A stretch of DNA of 64,000 nucleotides from Flavobacteriales bacterium (GTDB lineage Bacteria; Bacteroidota; Bacteroidia; Flavobacteriales_F; PHOS-HE28): contig JADKAN010000001.1 of the NCBI GenBank assembly GCA_016719225.1, positions 372,001 through 436,000 on the forward strand. The letters are read 5' to 3'. A program made the position numbers and the translations under genes. Within the stretch, counting starts at the first letter, position 1, and every line of letters begins with the position of its first letter. Below the pieces are notes generated by a model, which was given only the letters and a program-made list of their open reading frames with translations, was not told where the DNA came from and did not search any database. This document shows, in pieces, positions 34,033-42,872 of the stretch.

Positions 34033-35568
34033 GTGCAGAACAAAGTCCTCATTCTCGATCATGGTTCACAATACACGCAGCTCCTTGCCCGGCGCGTGCG
34101 CGAACTGGATGTTTATTGCGAAATACACCCCTTCAGCGCTGCTGCGAAATTCGCCGGTGATCCCTCCGTACGCGGGGTGATCCTCAGCGGGAGCCCGGCC
34201 TCGGTGTTCGATCCCGGAGCACCGGATACGAACCTGAAAGGTCTGCAAGGCAAGGTCCCCGTGCTGGGTGTTTGTTACGGCGCACAGTTGCTGGCAAAGC
34301 GCGCCGGCGGTGAAGTGGTGCGCAGCACCGTTCGTGAATATGGACGGGTATTCCTGGACAATATCCATCAGGAACAACCGCTATTCGTGGGCATCCATCC
34401 GGGTACGCAAGTGTGGATGAGCCATGGGGACAGCATTGTGAAGGCCAGTGACAGCATGGAGATCATGGCCGGTACGCACACGGTGCCGGTCGCCGCCTTC
34501 CGCTTGAAAGGGGAGGACACCTTCGGCGTGCAATTCCATCCTGAGGTGTTCCATTCCACGGATGGACTGAAACTCCTGCGCAATTTCGTGATCGAGGTGT
34601 GCAACTGCCCGGCAGAACATTCGCCCCGCGCCTTCGTGGACGAAAGTATTGAAACCTTGAGCGCACAACTCGGCAGCGATCATGTGGTGCTCGCCCTCAG
34701 CGGCGGCGTGGACAGTTCCGTGGCGGCCATGTTGCTGGATCGCGCTATCGGCAAGAACCTGCACTGCATCTTCGTGGACAACGGCCTACTGCGGAAAGGT
34801 GAATATGCTCAAGTGCTGGAGAGCTACCGGCACATGGGCCTCAACATCAAAGGGGTGGATGCCAGCGCGCGTTTCCTTGATGCGTTGAAAGGATTGGACG
34901 ACCCCGAGGCGAAGCGGAAAGCCATCGGCAGGACGTTCATCGAAGTTTTCGATGCCGAGGCGAAGCGCATCAGCAACATCAAGTGGTTGGCCCAAGGCAC
35001 CATCTATCCCGACGTCATCGAAAGCGTGAGCGTTCACGGTCCCAGCGTTACGATCAAAAGCCACCACAATGTTGGCGGCCTTCCCGCGCAGATGAACCTG
35101 AAAGTGGTGGAACCATTGCGGTCCCTCTTCAAGGACGAAGTGCGCCGTGTGGGCCGAGCGCTCGGCTTGGATCCTGCGATCCTGGGACGTCATCCCTTCC
35201 CCGGGCCCGGCTTGGCGATCCGCATCTTGGGCGACATCACACCTGAAAAAGTAACGTTGTTGCAGGAGGTGGACCACATCTTCATCTCGGAGCTCCGCGC
35301 AGCCGGCCTATACGATCAGGTGTGGCAGGCAGGGGCCATCCTTCTTCCCGTGCGAAGCGTGGGTGTGATGGGAGATGAGCGCACTTATGAGAATGCCGTT
35401 GCGCTCCGCGCCGTTTCCAGCACCGATGGCATGACCGCCGATTGGTGCCACCTGCCGTACGAGACTTTGGCACGGATATCGAACAGCATCATCAACCAAG
35501 TGAAAGGCGTGAACCGCGTTGTGTACGACATCAGCAGTAAACCGCCTGCCACCATTGAATGGGAATGA
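34033..35568 (+). CDS. guaA: GMP synthase (glutamine-hydrolysing)
   Basis: A 511-residue enzyme converting XMP to GMP. The class I amidotransferase domain has C81 in GVCYGAQLL and the His-Glu pair in QFHPEVFHS; the ATP-pyrophosphatase has SGGVDSS near residue 217; the C-terminal dimerisation domain ends KPPATIEWE as usual. Translation is taken from GTG 34033 (VQNKVLILDHGSQ), because the family N-terminus begins there; the upstream in-frame ATG at 33946 would add 29 unrelated residues and lies before the promoter box. It overlaps the following LysM gene. Confidence 0.96.
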   Translation: MQNKVLILDHGSQYTQLLARRVRELDVYCEIHPFSAAAKFAGDPSVRGVILSGSPASVFDPGAPDTNLKGLQGKVPVLGVCYGAQLLAKRAGGEVVRSTVREYGRVFLDNIHQEQPLFVGIHPGTQVWMSHGDSIVKASDSMEIMAGTHTVPVAAFRLKGEDTFGVQFHPEVFHSTDGLKLLRNFVIEVCNCPAEHSPRAFVDESIETLSAQLGSDHVVLALSGGVDSSVAAMLLDRAIGKNLHCIFVDNGLLRKGEYAQVLESYRHMGLNIKGVDASARFLDALKGLDDPEAKRKAIGRTFIEVFDAEAKRISNIKWLAQGTIYPDVIESVSVHGPSVTIKSHHNVGGLPAQMNLKVVEPLRSLFKDEVRRVGRALGLDPAILGRHPFPGPGLAIRILGDITPEKVTLLQEVDHIFISELRAAGLYDQVWQAGAILLPVRSVGVMGDERTYENAVALRAVSSTDGMTADWCHLPYETLARISNSIINQVKGVNRVVYDISSKPPATIEWE

Positions 35569-37340
35569 TGCGCCTTCTTTCCGCCTTTTTATTCGCGATC
35601 GGGCTTTTTGCCGCCACTGCGCGCGCGCAGGAAGTGCGTACAGTGGACGGGAACAAGTACATCGTGCATACCGTCGCCGCGGGTCAAACGCTCTATGGGA
35701 TCAGCCAGCATTATGCGGTGGAACTCACCGACCTGTCCAAGGCCAATCCAGGTGCTGCGGAAGGGCTGAGCGTGGGCCAGGTATTGCTCGTTCCAATGGC
35801 CGGACGTTCCAAGAAAGATATCAAGTCCGCACCCGAGCTCAGCCACGGCGAATTGCTTCATACCGTGGCGAAAAAGGAAACGCTCTATGGTATTGCTAAG
35901 CGCTACGGCGTTACGCAGGAAGCGTTGAACACCGCCAACACGGAACTGAGCTTCGGTCTGCGACCAGGGATGCAATTGCGCATACCCGTTTCCGTAAGCA
36001 GCGCCGCACCTCCCGCCGCCATTGAGCCCGCCACATCCGACAGTGCGAAATTCCATCAGGTGCTCACTGGCGAAACCCTCTATTCCCTCGGCAAGCTTTT
36101 CGGCGTTGCTCCCGAAGAAGTGAAAGCCGCCAACAACGGACTTCCCGACGGGTTGAAGGCGGGGCTGTACATCCGTGTTCCACAGGCCATTGTGGTGCGG
36201 GACACGGTGGCCAAGCTCGAAAAGGTGGCCACGCCACCTGCCGGTTTATCCCGGAAAGTGGCCGTACTGCTGCCCTTCACGGCTACCGCGCGTGATACCT
36301 CGGAAGGTGCACCCGGAGGCGACCAAAGCCAAGTGACCTACGCTGCGTTGGAGTTCCGCGCGGGCATGGCCTTGGCATTGGATTCGTTACAGGCCGCAGG
36401 CATGAACGTCGAAGTGCGCGTCTATGATTCAGGCACCCGTCCGTCGCAATGGGAAGCCCTCTACCAAAGTGATGAATTACGCGGCATGGACCTGTATATC
36501 GGTCCGTTCCACCGCGCCGCTTTGGAGAGCTTGGTGCGTGTGGCCGGTGATGCCCCGATCGTTTGCCCGGTGCCACAAAGCAACAAGGTGCTCTTGGGTA
36601 ATCCCACTGTGAGCAAGGCCGTGGGCAGCCGTACCGATCAGGTGAAGCAGCTCGCCCGTTACGCAGTGCAACACCGTGAGGGGGCACAGATCCTGATGTT
36701 GCGCGCCGCCATTCCCGCTGAACGGGATCTCCAAGCGCTGATGCTCCGCGAATTGAAGGCCGCGCTACCTCCGGTAGCACCGCTGAGTGATTCCATCCGG
36801 GTGCTCGATTGCGGACGCCGGGCCGTTACCGGATTGTTGGCCGCGATGGACCCCGTGAAGACCAACTTCGTAGTGGTGCCGAGTGAGGATGTCGAATTTG
36901 TTTCGGCGGCCATCACCGCGCTTGCGGGTACGATCGGTAAATACAAGGTGAGCGTTTTCGGTATGGACAGCTGGAAGAACATACCCACGTTGGACATCGC
37001 TGCCTTGATCAAATTGGATACCTACCTGCCGGCCAGCACCGCCATCGATATCGATGACCTGCGTGTTGCCGCTTTCATCGGTGCATACCGTGAACGCTAT
37101 CACAACGAGCCTGGCGAATATGCCTTCCTAGGGTATGATGTCACCCTGTTCTACCTCAGTGCGCTGATGCAGTTCGGTAAGGCTTTTCCCGCACATTTGA
37201 ACGAAGTGCAGGCGAGGCCGCTCCACATGACCTTCGACTTTACAAGCCTTGGGGCCGAGAACGGCCGGAGCAACACCGGATCAGTGGTGCTGCGCTATGG
37301 GAAGGAAGGGATACGGCCTGTCCGCTGGTCAGCCTTTTGA
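35559..37340 (+). CDS. LysM-repeat protein with periplasmic-binding-protein-like domain
   Basis: A 593-residue exported protein. Signal peptide to about residue 24 (ARAQ). Three LysM peptidoglycan-binding repeats follow: HTVAAGQTLYGISQHYAV (about 36), HTVAKKETLYGIAKRYGV (about 103) and HQVLTGETLYSLGKLFGV (about 169). From about 235 the chain resembles a type I periplasmic binding fold (VAVLLPFTA, MDLYIGPFHRAALESL, VVVPSEDVEFVSAAI, YAFLGYDVTLFYLSAL). Such a gene directly after guaA is conserved in Bacteroidota. A cell-wall-associated sensor or ligand-binding role is inferred. The start ATG (35559 or 35565) overlaps the guaA stop. Confidence 0.85.
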   Translation: MGMMRLLSAFLFAIGLFAATARAQEVRTVDGNKYIVHTVAAGQTLYGISQHYAVELTDLSKANPGAAEGLSVGQVLLVPMAGRSKKDIKSAPELSHGELLHTVAKKETLYGIAKRYGVTQEALNTANTELSFGLRPGMQLRIPVSVSSAAPPAAIEPATSDSAKFHQVLTGETLYSLGKLFGVAPEEVKAANNGLPDGLKAGLYIRVPQAIVVRDTVAKLEKVATPPAGLSRKVAVLLPFTATARDTSEGAPGGDQSQVTYAALEFRAGMALALDSLQAAGMNVEVRVYDSGTRPSQWEALYQSDELRGMDLYIGPFHRAALESLVRVAGDAPIVCPVPQSNKVLLGNPTVSKAVGSRTDQVKQLARYAVQHREGAQILMLRAAIPAERDLQALMLRELKAALPPVAPLSDSIRVLDCGRRAVTGLLAAMDPVKTNFVVVPSEDVEFVSAAITALAGTIGKYKVSVFGMDSWKNIPTLDIAALIKLDTYLPASTAIDIDDLRVAAFIGAYRERYHNEPGEYAFLGYDVTLFYLSALMQFGKAFPAHLNEVQARPLHMTFDFTSLGAENGRSNTGSVVLRYGKEGIRPVRWSAF

Positions 37341-37628
37341 ACGCAACCATTTCCGCTCCAGCACGAACGTGCCGAAGGGGAGCAGTGCAGCGATCGCTAC
37401 GCCGTACATACGCTCCATGGGCCATTTCAACCGCGTGAACAGTGGCACGGCAAGAAGCCCGTACGTGATGAACAGTACGCCGTGGGCCCAGCCCGTGTAT
37501 TTCACGGCCAAGGGCTGGTCGGCCAGGTACTTCAAGGGCATTGCAATGAATAAAAGTACCAAAAAGCTGATGCCTTCCAAGATCGCGACCGTGCGGAACC
37601 GCTTGATCGTGCCCATGTTGTTTTCCAT
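37329..37628 (-). CDS. DUF3817 small membrane protein
   Basis: A 99-residue protein with three hydrophobic segments. FRTVAILEGISFLVLLFIAMPLKY, VKYTGWAHGVLFITYG and a C-terminal FGTFVLERKW are the DUF3817 pattern found in many bacteria as a small integral membrane protein. Function unknown. Convergent with the LysM gene, overlapping its end by 12 bases. Confidence 0.85.
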   Translation of the reverse strand: MENNMGTIKRFRTVAILEGISFLVLLFIAMPLKYLADQPLAVKYTGWAHGVLFITYGLLAVPLFTRLKWPMERMYGVAIAALLPFGTFVLERKWLRSKG

Positions 37629-37695
37629 GTCGCAAAGGTCGCTCTTTAAGATCGGAACCTGTGCCGAAGATCCTGCACGCTTGCGGATGCAGGCC

Positions 37696-37703
37696 TAAGT
37701 TTG
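37696..37703 (+). promoter_or_regulatory. -7 box (TAAGTTTG) before the ABC permease
   Basis: Exact TAnnTTTG match ending 5 bases before the permease ATG at 37709, predicting a leaderless or near-leaderless transcript. Confidence 0.4.
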
Positions 37704-37708
37704 GGCCC

Positions 37709-38725
37709 ATGCGGAAGGCATTTGCCGGTTCGGTCCTGCTCGGTCTGTTAGTGCTGGCATTGGCATGGCTCGGGCTGATGAACGGAAGTACCGCTGTTCC
37801 TGCGACCTCGGTCTGGGCTGCCTTTTTTCCGAACACAACACCGGATGCGTTGATAGCGGTGGTACGGGAAGTCCGCCTGCCACAGGTGATCACCGCGATA
37901 CTGGCCGGTAGCGGATTGGCTGTGGGTGGCTTGTTGATGCAGGCGGTTTTCCGGAATCCGCTTGCGGGACCGGGCGTATTGGGCATAACCGGCGGCGCCT
38001 CCTTGGGTGTGGCATTGGTAGTACTCGCGCGACCGATCTGGGTTTTCATCAACTTGTCGCCTTCGCTTTTGGCCACTGTGGCCGGGCTCTTCGGGGCACT
38101 CGCGGTGCTGGTGCTTATCGTGCTTGCCGATCGTCGCTTGGGCGATGCCGCGACCCTACTTATCGTTGGGCTTATGGTGGGTTACTTGTGTTCGGCATTC
38201 ACCAGCCTGTTGCAGGCGGCAAGTGAAGCTCGCGCGGTGAAGGGATTTGTGCTCTGGGGCTTCGGCTCATTCGCAGGCACCACCTTGGCGGACCTTCCAT
38301 GGTTGTTCTTCCCCGTTCTGGTGGCGACCGTAGTGGCACTCACGCTGGGTAAAGCATTGAACGCCTTGATGCTTGGAGAACAGGAAGCCAGTGCATTGGG
38401 CGTGGCAACGGCTCGGGTAAGGTTGTTGGCCATCGCTGTTACCGGTGTATTGGCCGGAACCATAACCGCTTGGTGCGGGCCCATCGCATTTCTCGGCCTC
38501 GCCGTTCCGCATGTTGCCCGTGCCTTGTTCCGCACGGCGGACCATCGGGTGCTGCTGCCCATGGTGGTATTGCTGGGTGCCGCTCTGGCCTTGGCCTGCG
38601 ACCTCTTGGTCCGGGCCTTTCCACCCTTGAGCGGCGTTCCGCTGAACGTGGTGACCAGCCTGTTGGGAGTGCCTGTTGTACTCTGGGTGCTGCTCCAAGG
38701 ACGCAAATGGGGAAGCTCGCGATGA
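37709..38725 (+). CDS. FecCD-type iron/cobalamin ABC transporter permease
   Basis: A 338-residue inner membrane permease with about ten hydrophobic segments. EVRLPQVITAILAGSGLAVGGLLMQAVFRNPLAGPGVLGITGG is the classical FecCD/BtuC core (shown here only as the family pattern); a second family mark is WCGPIAFLGLAVPHVARALF, the coupling loop region. These permeases import ferric siderophores, haem or cobalamin from the periplasm. The ATPase gene overlaps its stop, but no substrate-binding protein or TonB receptor is next to it, so the substrate is open. Confidence 0.92.
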   Translation: MRKAFAGSVLLGLLVLALAWLGLMNGSTAVPATSVWAAFFPNTTPDALIAVVREVRLPQVITAILAGSGLAVGGLLMQAVFRNPLAGPGVLGITGGASLGVALVVLARPIWVFINLSPSLLATVAGLFGALAVLVLIVLADRRLGDAATLLIVGLMVGYLCSAFTSLLQAASEARAVKGFVLWGFGSFAGTTLADLPWLFFPVLVATVVALTLGKALNALMLGEQEASALGVATARVRLLAIAVTGVLAGTITAWCGPIAFLGLAVPHVARALFRTADHRVLLPMVVLLGAALALACDLLVRAFPPLSGVPLNVVTSLLGVPVVLWVLLQGRKWGSSR

Positions 38726-39495
38726 ACAATCCAACTTTGCTTGGAACAACGGACCTGGCCATCGGCTATGGAACGATCCGTTTGGCGGAACAACTCGCAA
38801 TTCAACTACATGCCGGGTCGCTCACGGCATTACTGGGTCCGAACGGTATCGGTAAAAGCACTTTATTGCTAACGCTGGCCGGGTTGCAAAAGCCGTTGAA
38901 CGGACATGTTCTCACCTCCGGCCAGAACGTGCACACCATGGCCGCCAAGGAAAGGGCACGGAAGATCGCCCTTGTCACAACCCGGCGGACCGATGCGGCT
39001 TTGTTGACAGTGGAAGCATTGGTGGGCTTGGGCCGTCACCCATGGACCGGGCCTTGGGGCCGCTTTTCCGCGGCGGATCAAGAGGCCGTGGAGCGCGCAA
39101 TGGACCAGGCGGACATAAAGCATCTGCGGGATAGGAGCGTGGAGCATTGCAGCGATGGTGAGCGCCAAAAAGTGGTCATCGCACGCGCACTAGCACAGGA
39201 AACACCGCTACTGCTTTTGGACGAGCCCACAGCATTCTTGGACCTCCCGAACCGGGCAGCCATTGTGCGTTTGCTCCGCGATAAGGCCGCCACTGATGTT
39301 CGCGCAGTGCTGTTCTCCACGCACGATCTGCAACTAGCGCTGGACCTTTGCGACCGCTTGCTGCTGATGCGCGGAAAGGAGGGCGTTTGGCAAGGCACGC
39401 CTCAGGAAGCGCTACGTTCCGGTGAACTGCAACGGACTTTCGCGGGTGCAGGTGTTCGGTTCGATGCTGAAGGCACACACCGCTTTCTGCGCTGA
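38722..39495 (+). CDS. ABC transporter ATP-binding protein (FecE-like)
   Basis: A 257-residue ATPase pairing with the upstream permease. Walker A GPNGIGKST (about 40-48), a variant signature HCSDGERQKVVIARAL in place of LSGGQ, Walker B LLLLDEPTAFLD, and the switch His in STHDLQLAL. Translation from ATG 38722 overlaps the permease stop (ATGA); an in-frame ATG at 38707 lies inside the permease gene. Together they make the energy-coupled import unit for an iron chelate or cobalamin. Confidence 0.92.
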   Translation: MNNPTLLGTTDLAIGYGTIRLAEQLAIQLHAGSLTALLGPNGIGKSTLLLTLAGLQKPLNGHVLTSGQNVHTMAAKERARKIALVTTRRTDAALLTVEALVGLGRHPWTGPWGRFSAADQEAVERAMDQADIKHLRDRSVEHCSDGERQKVVIARALAQETPLLLLDEPTAFLDLPNRAAIVRLLRDKAATDVRAVLFSTHDLQLALDLCDRLLLMRGKEGVWQGTPQEALRSGELQRTFAGAGVRFDAEGTHRFLR

Positions 39496-39530
39496 AAAAA
39501 GAAAGCCCCGGCAGGTGTGCCGGGGCTTTC
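39495..39530 (-). terminator. Terminator of mscL
   Basis: A 13-bp perfect stem (GAAAGCCCCGGCA with its complement, GTG-containing loop) is followed on the minus strand by six T residues. It lies between the ATPase and the convergent mscL gene and may also stop the ATPase transcript. Confidence 0.85.
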
Positions 39531-39549
39531 GCTGGATCGATCGGATCGC

Positions 39550-39978
39550 TTAGCGCTTCAGCGCGTCGCGGATCTCCATCAACAACTTCTGGTCTTCCGT
39601 GGGGCCTGCTGGTGCTGCTGGCGGCTCGGGCTTTTTCATGCTGTTCATCGCTTTTACCACCATGAACATCACGAAAGCAACGATCAGGAAATCCACGGTC
39701 GCTTGGAGGAACTCACCATACTTCACCGCAACTTCCTCGATCCCTGGTACGGAGATCACACCGGCCGCATCCTTCACTTCCGCTGTGCCGCTCCGGAGTA
39801 CCCATTTCAAGTTATCGAACTTCACATCGCCGGTCAACATGCTGATCAAGGGAGTGACGATGCCGCCCGTGAAAGCCGTTACCAAGCGCGTAAATGCAGC
39901 GCCCATTACGAAACCCACCGCGATGTCGATGAGGTTACCCTTCATCGCGAATTCCTTGAACTCCTTTAACATGCCCAT
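39550..39978 (-). CDS. mscL: Large-conductance mechanosensitive channel MscL
   Basis: A 142-residue channel opening under membrane tension to release solutes in hypo-osmotic shock. N-terminal amphipathic helix MLKEFKEFAMKGN, TM1 IDIAVGFVMGAAFTRLVTAF with the gate Gly/Ala positions, a periplasmic loop, TM2 VDFLIVAFVMFMVVKAM, and a charged C-terminal bundle (EDQKLLMEIRDAL) after a Pro/Ala linker. Length and order are exactly those of the family. Monocistronic. Confidence 0.96.
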   Translation of the reverse strand: MGMLKEFKEFAMKGNLIDIAVGFVMGAAFTRLVTAFTGGIVTPLISMLTGDVKFDNLKWVLRSGTAEVKDAAGVISVPGIEEVAVKYGEFLQATVDFLIVAFVMFMVVKAMNSMKKPEPPAAPAGPTEDQKLLMEIRDALKR

Positions 39979-40071
39979 GTGCTAGTGGTTTTGGTTTTTA
40001 ATTGCGGCGAAAGTTAACCACATTGAATGGATGCGGCAATAAATGTAATTCCTTTTAGAACTGCCCTTTGC

Positions 40072-41907
40072 TTACTCCTGAACAGGTTCACCACCACTTG
40101 CCGCGGGCACAGGTTTCGGTTCCCGCATACTGCGGATCAGTTCCTTGTATTGGGTCTGCAAGCGCTGTATCTCTTGCCGGGTCTTTTCCATACCCCGCTC
40201 CATTTCCTTTTTCATCGCTGCACCGGCCGCGCTCTTGAAACTGAACTTCCCCATGTTCTCCTCGGCTTGGCGCACCTCGATCTCCAATTCCTCGATCTTG
40301 CGCTTCATGGACCGGGCTTCTTTTTCGATCCTTTCTTTTCCATCCGGTGCGGCCGCTAGATCTTCCATGCGGTCGTTGAACGCCATTTTACGGCGTTCGT
40401 CATCATTCATTTTCAAACTACCGTACTTCTTGTCCAGTGCGTTGCGGTAGTTTCTCCCAAGCCGTTCCTGGTCGCGTGGGGAGGTGCGGCCTCCGTTCAG
40501 CCAGCGCCCGCTGAATCCTTTCAGTGCTGTGATGTCCGCATTGCGGTCCCCAGTGAGCGTGTAGTTGTCTATCTCAGCGATCAGATCCTCGCGTTCCTTT
40601 ACATGTGAGGCCTGTTCCTCATCCTGTTTGGCGAAGTTCTCCTGACGCGATCTGAAAAAGGCGTCGCACGCTTCGCGGAAGCGCCCCCACAACTTGTGTT
40701 CATCACGCTGGCCTGCGCTACCGGCCTCCTTCCATTGCTGCTGCAAGTGTTTCAGCTTGTCCGCGGTCTGCTTCCATGCCGTGCTCTCCTTCAGTTCCAA
40801 CGCTTCCGCGATGAGGGCCTCTTTTTTCAAGCGCACGGCTTTGAACTTGTCCTTGATGGCCGCATAGTGCGCGTTCTTCAGGTCGAAAAAGGCGTTGCAT
40901 CCCGTTCGGAATTCCTTCCATACGCGCTCGTTGTCCTTCTTGGTGGCAAAGCCGATGCTTTTCCAAGCGTTCTGCAATTCCAATACTTGATCCGTCGCGA
41001 CTTTCCAGTCGCGTGGCTCTTCCTGCTCTGCCTGCTTCACCAGTTCCAGCACCTTGGCCACCAGCGCCTGCTTGGAAGCGAGGTTGGCCTCGTGTTCCGA
41101 CCGGCGCGCCTTGTAATGGTCGTTGATGCGGTCGTAGACCACGCGCGTCGCGTTCCAAAAAGCATCGCGGACGGCTTCGCGGTCTTCTTTCACCACGGGG
41201 CCGATCTGGTGCCACTTGTCCTGGTAGTCCTTCACTAGGTCTTCGGCTTCCCGCACGCTGTCCACGCGCTGCACCGCTTCCATATCCGCCACCAGAGCTT
41301 GTTTCAGCGCGGTGTTTTTCCGAAGGTCATGGTCGCGTAGTTCCTTGTAAATGCGGATGTGGTAGAAGAATTCCTCCCGCAATTGGCTGTAGTCGTGCTG
41401 CAGTTCGCGGTAGCTCTGCTGGGGGATGGTCCCGATGTTCTTCCACTGCTCGCCGAGCTCGGTAAAGCGCTGGAAGGCATTGCCGATGTTCTCCTCGTTG
41501 GAAATGAGCTCCCGCAACTCCTTCATGATGGCCTGCTTCTGGGCCAAGTTGTCCGCTTCTTCCTTTTGACGCTTGCGCCGGATATCGTTCACCTTGGTGT
41601 TGAAGGCATCCAAAAGCTGCTTGAACTTTTTATCCTCCTCGTCGGTGAGCGGCGCGGATTCGATGGGCTGTGGGGGTAACTGCGGCTGCGCTGCTGGTGG
41701 AGGGAATTGACCATCCACAGCCTTCGGGGCCTCCTGTTCAGCTTCCGTTCCGAGTTCGGCAGCCGCTGCTTTGGCGGCTTCCTGTTCGGAGGCCACGAGT
41801 TCCTCGAACGCTTCCTTCAGCGTGTCCACCACCTCAGCGGAGCGTTCCACATCGGGTTGCTGGAGCACTTCCTCCATCCGTGCTACCAATTCACTTTTCG
41901 TTGCCAT
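40072..41907 (-). CDS. DUF349 repeat protein
   Basis: A 611-residue, highly charged, mostly helical cytoplasmic protein. After an acidic Ala/Glu/Pro-rich N-terminus (about 1-75), at least five DUF349-type repeats occur, each with W-K-x-I-G or W-x-x-G-like turns (EQWKNIGTIPQ, DKWHQIGPVVKED, NAWKSIGFATKKD, QQWKEAGSAGQRD, GRWLNGGRTSPRD). The C-terminus is coiled coil (KIEELEIEVRQAEENM). Function unknown; proteins with these repeats are widespread in Bacteroidota. The ATG at 41907 (MATKSEL) was chosen; an ATG at 41916 is possible. Confidence 0.85.
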   Translation of the reverse strand: MATKSELVARMEEVLQQPDVERSAEVVDTLKEAFEELVASEQEAAKAAAAELGTEAEQEAPKAVDGQFPPPAAQPQLPPQPIESAPLTDEEDKKFKQLLDAFNTKVNDIRRKRQKEEADNLAQKQAIMKELRELISNEENIGNAFQRFTELGEQWKNIGTIPQQSYRELQHDYSQLREEFFYHIRIYKELRDHDLRKNTALKQALVADMEAVQRVDSVREAEDLVKDYQDKWHQIGPVVKEDREAVRDAFWNATRVVYDRINDHYKARRSEHEANLASKQALVAKVLELVKQAEQEEPRDWKVATDQVLELQNAWKSIGFATKKDNERVWKEFRTGCNAFFDLKNAHYAAIKDKFKAVRLKKEALIAEALELKESTAWKQTADKLKHLQQQWKEAGSAGQRDEHKLWGRFREACDAFFRSRQENFAKQDEEQASHVKEREDLIAEIDNYTLTGDRNADITALKGFSGRWLNGGRTSPRDQERLGRNYRNALDKKYGSLKMNDDERRKMAFNDRMEDLAAAPDGKERIEKEARSMKRKIEELEIEVRQAEENMGKFSFKSAAGAAMKKEMERGMEKTRQEIQRLQTQYKELIRSMREPKPVPAASGGEPVQE

Positions 41908-41947
41908 GCATGCCATGCGTGCCGGTGCTATGTTCCGGCAGCGCGAC

Positions 41948-41955
41948 CAAATATA
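41948..41955 (-). promoter_or_regulatory. -7 box (TATATTTG) before the DUF349 gene
   Basis: Exact TAnnTTTG match on the minus strand, 40 bases upstream of the start codon. Confidence 0.5.
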
Positions 41956-42050
41956 GAAGCCTTGGTGTTGTTGAGCAGCAACGGATCCGAACCCTTCACA
42001 AAAACAGACGATCTTCTGCGCTGTTGCGCAGCCTTTCGCAAGTCGGTCAA

Positions 42051-42824
42051 TTATCCTTTTGAGGCCGTCTTTTCCTTGAACGCTGCAATGGCGCTGCGCG
42101 TGAATTGCGACAGCACGAGCCTGCCACTGATGGCGGCGCGTTCCGGGAGCAACGTGTCCCAATCGTCGGTGCCTTTCCACATCACACGCTTCAGTTCAGC
42201 CATGGCCTCGGGGCTGTATCCTGCCAGCTCCGTTGCCTGCTTTTGTACTGCGTTCTCGAGCGCTTGCTGTTCCGCATGCACTTCCGCATACAGGCCGTTC
42301 TGTAAGGCCCATCCAGCGCTTCGCCATGTGGCTGGCGTTGCGCTCATCAGGCTGAATGCAGTGGTGCCGGTCTTGCGTTCCACCGCCGGTCCCACCACGA
42401 AAGGACCAATGCCGATGGCGAGCTCGCTCAGTTTCACGGATGCGCTCTCATGTGCGTAGCAAAGGTCCACGGCGGCCGCGAGCCCTACGCCACCTCCCAC
42501 GGCCTTGGATTGAACACGGCCCAATACAAAGCATGGTACTGTACGGATGGCATTGATCACCTGAGCGAAACCATTAAAGAAGGCTAGGCCTTGAGCCGCG
42601 GTCCCGATGGCGACCAGCTCATCGAAGCTGGCACCCGCGCAAAAAGCTTTGTCGCCATCGCTTCGCAGAATGATGGCCCGGATGGTACTATCCCCACCGG
42701 CGGACGCGATCTGCTTAGCCAATTCCCCCAGTATAGCAGCAGGTAAGCTGTTGCTCTTGGGGTGGTGGAAGGTCACCGTTGCAATGCCGCTTTCATGGGT
42801 CGTCCGCACGTATCCATCGCTCAT
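42051..42824 (-). CDS. Enoyl-CoA hydratase/isomerase family protein
   Basis: A 257-residue crotonase-fold protein. FHHPKSNSLPAAILGEL at the N-terminus, DKAFCAGASFDEL (oxyanion-hole loop 1) and RVQSKAVGGGVGLAAAVDLCYAHESASVKLSELAIGIGPF pattern (only named motifs used) show the family. The usual catalytic glutamates of hydratases are replaced or not obvious (VGGGVGLAAAVD), so the reaction may be isomerisation, decarboxylation or hydrolysis of an acyl-CoA. It lies next to a fatty acid desaturase on the same strand, 48 bases downstream of it. Confidence 0.85.
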   Translation of the reverse strand: MSDGYVRTTHESGIATVTFHHPKSNSLPAAILGELAKQIASAGGDSTIRAIILRSDGDKAFCAGASFDELVAIGTAAQGLAFFNGFAQVINAIRTVPCFVLGRVQSKAVGGGVGLAAAVDLCYAHESASVKLSELAIGIGPFVVGPAVERKTGTTAFSLMSATPATWRSAGWALQNGLYAEVHAEQQALENAVQKQATELAGYSPEAMAELKRVMWKGTDDWDTLLPERAAISGRLVLSQFTRSAIAAFKEKTASKG

Positions 42825-42872
42825 TGTCGTGTTCTTTTGAATAAGTGAAAGTCGGTCTTGCGAAAGTCCGGA

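Noticed and set aside
37240..38076. 278-codon frame antisense to the permease
   Set aside because: Low-complexity basic sequence with no signal peptide or motif; the permease on the other strand is clear.
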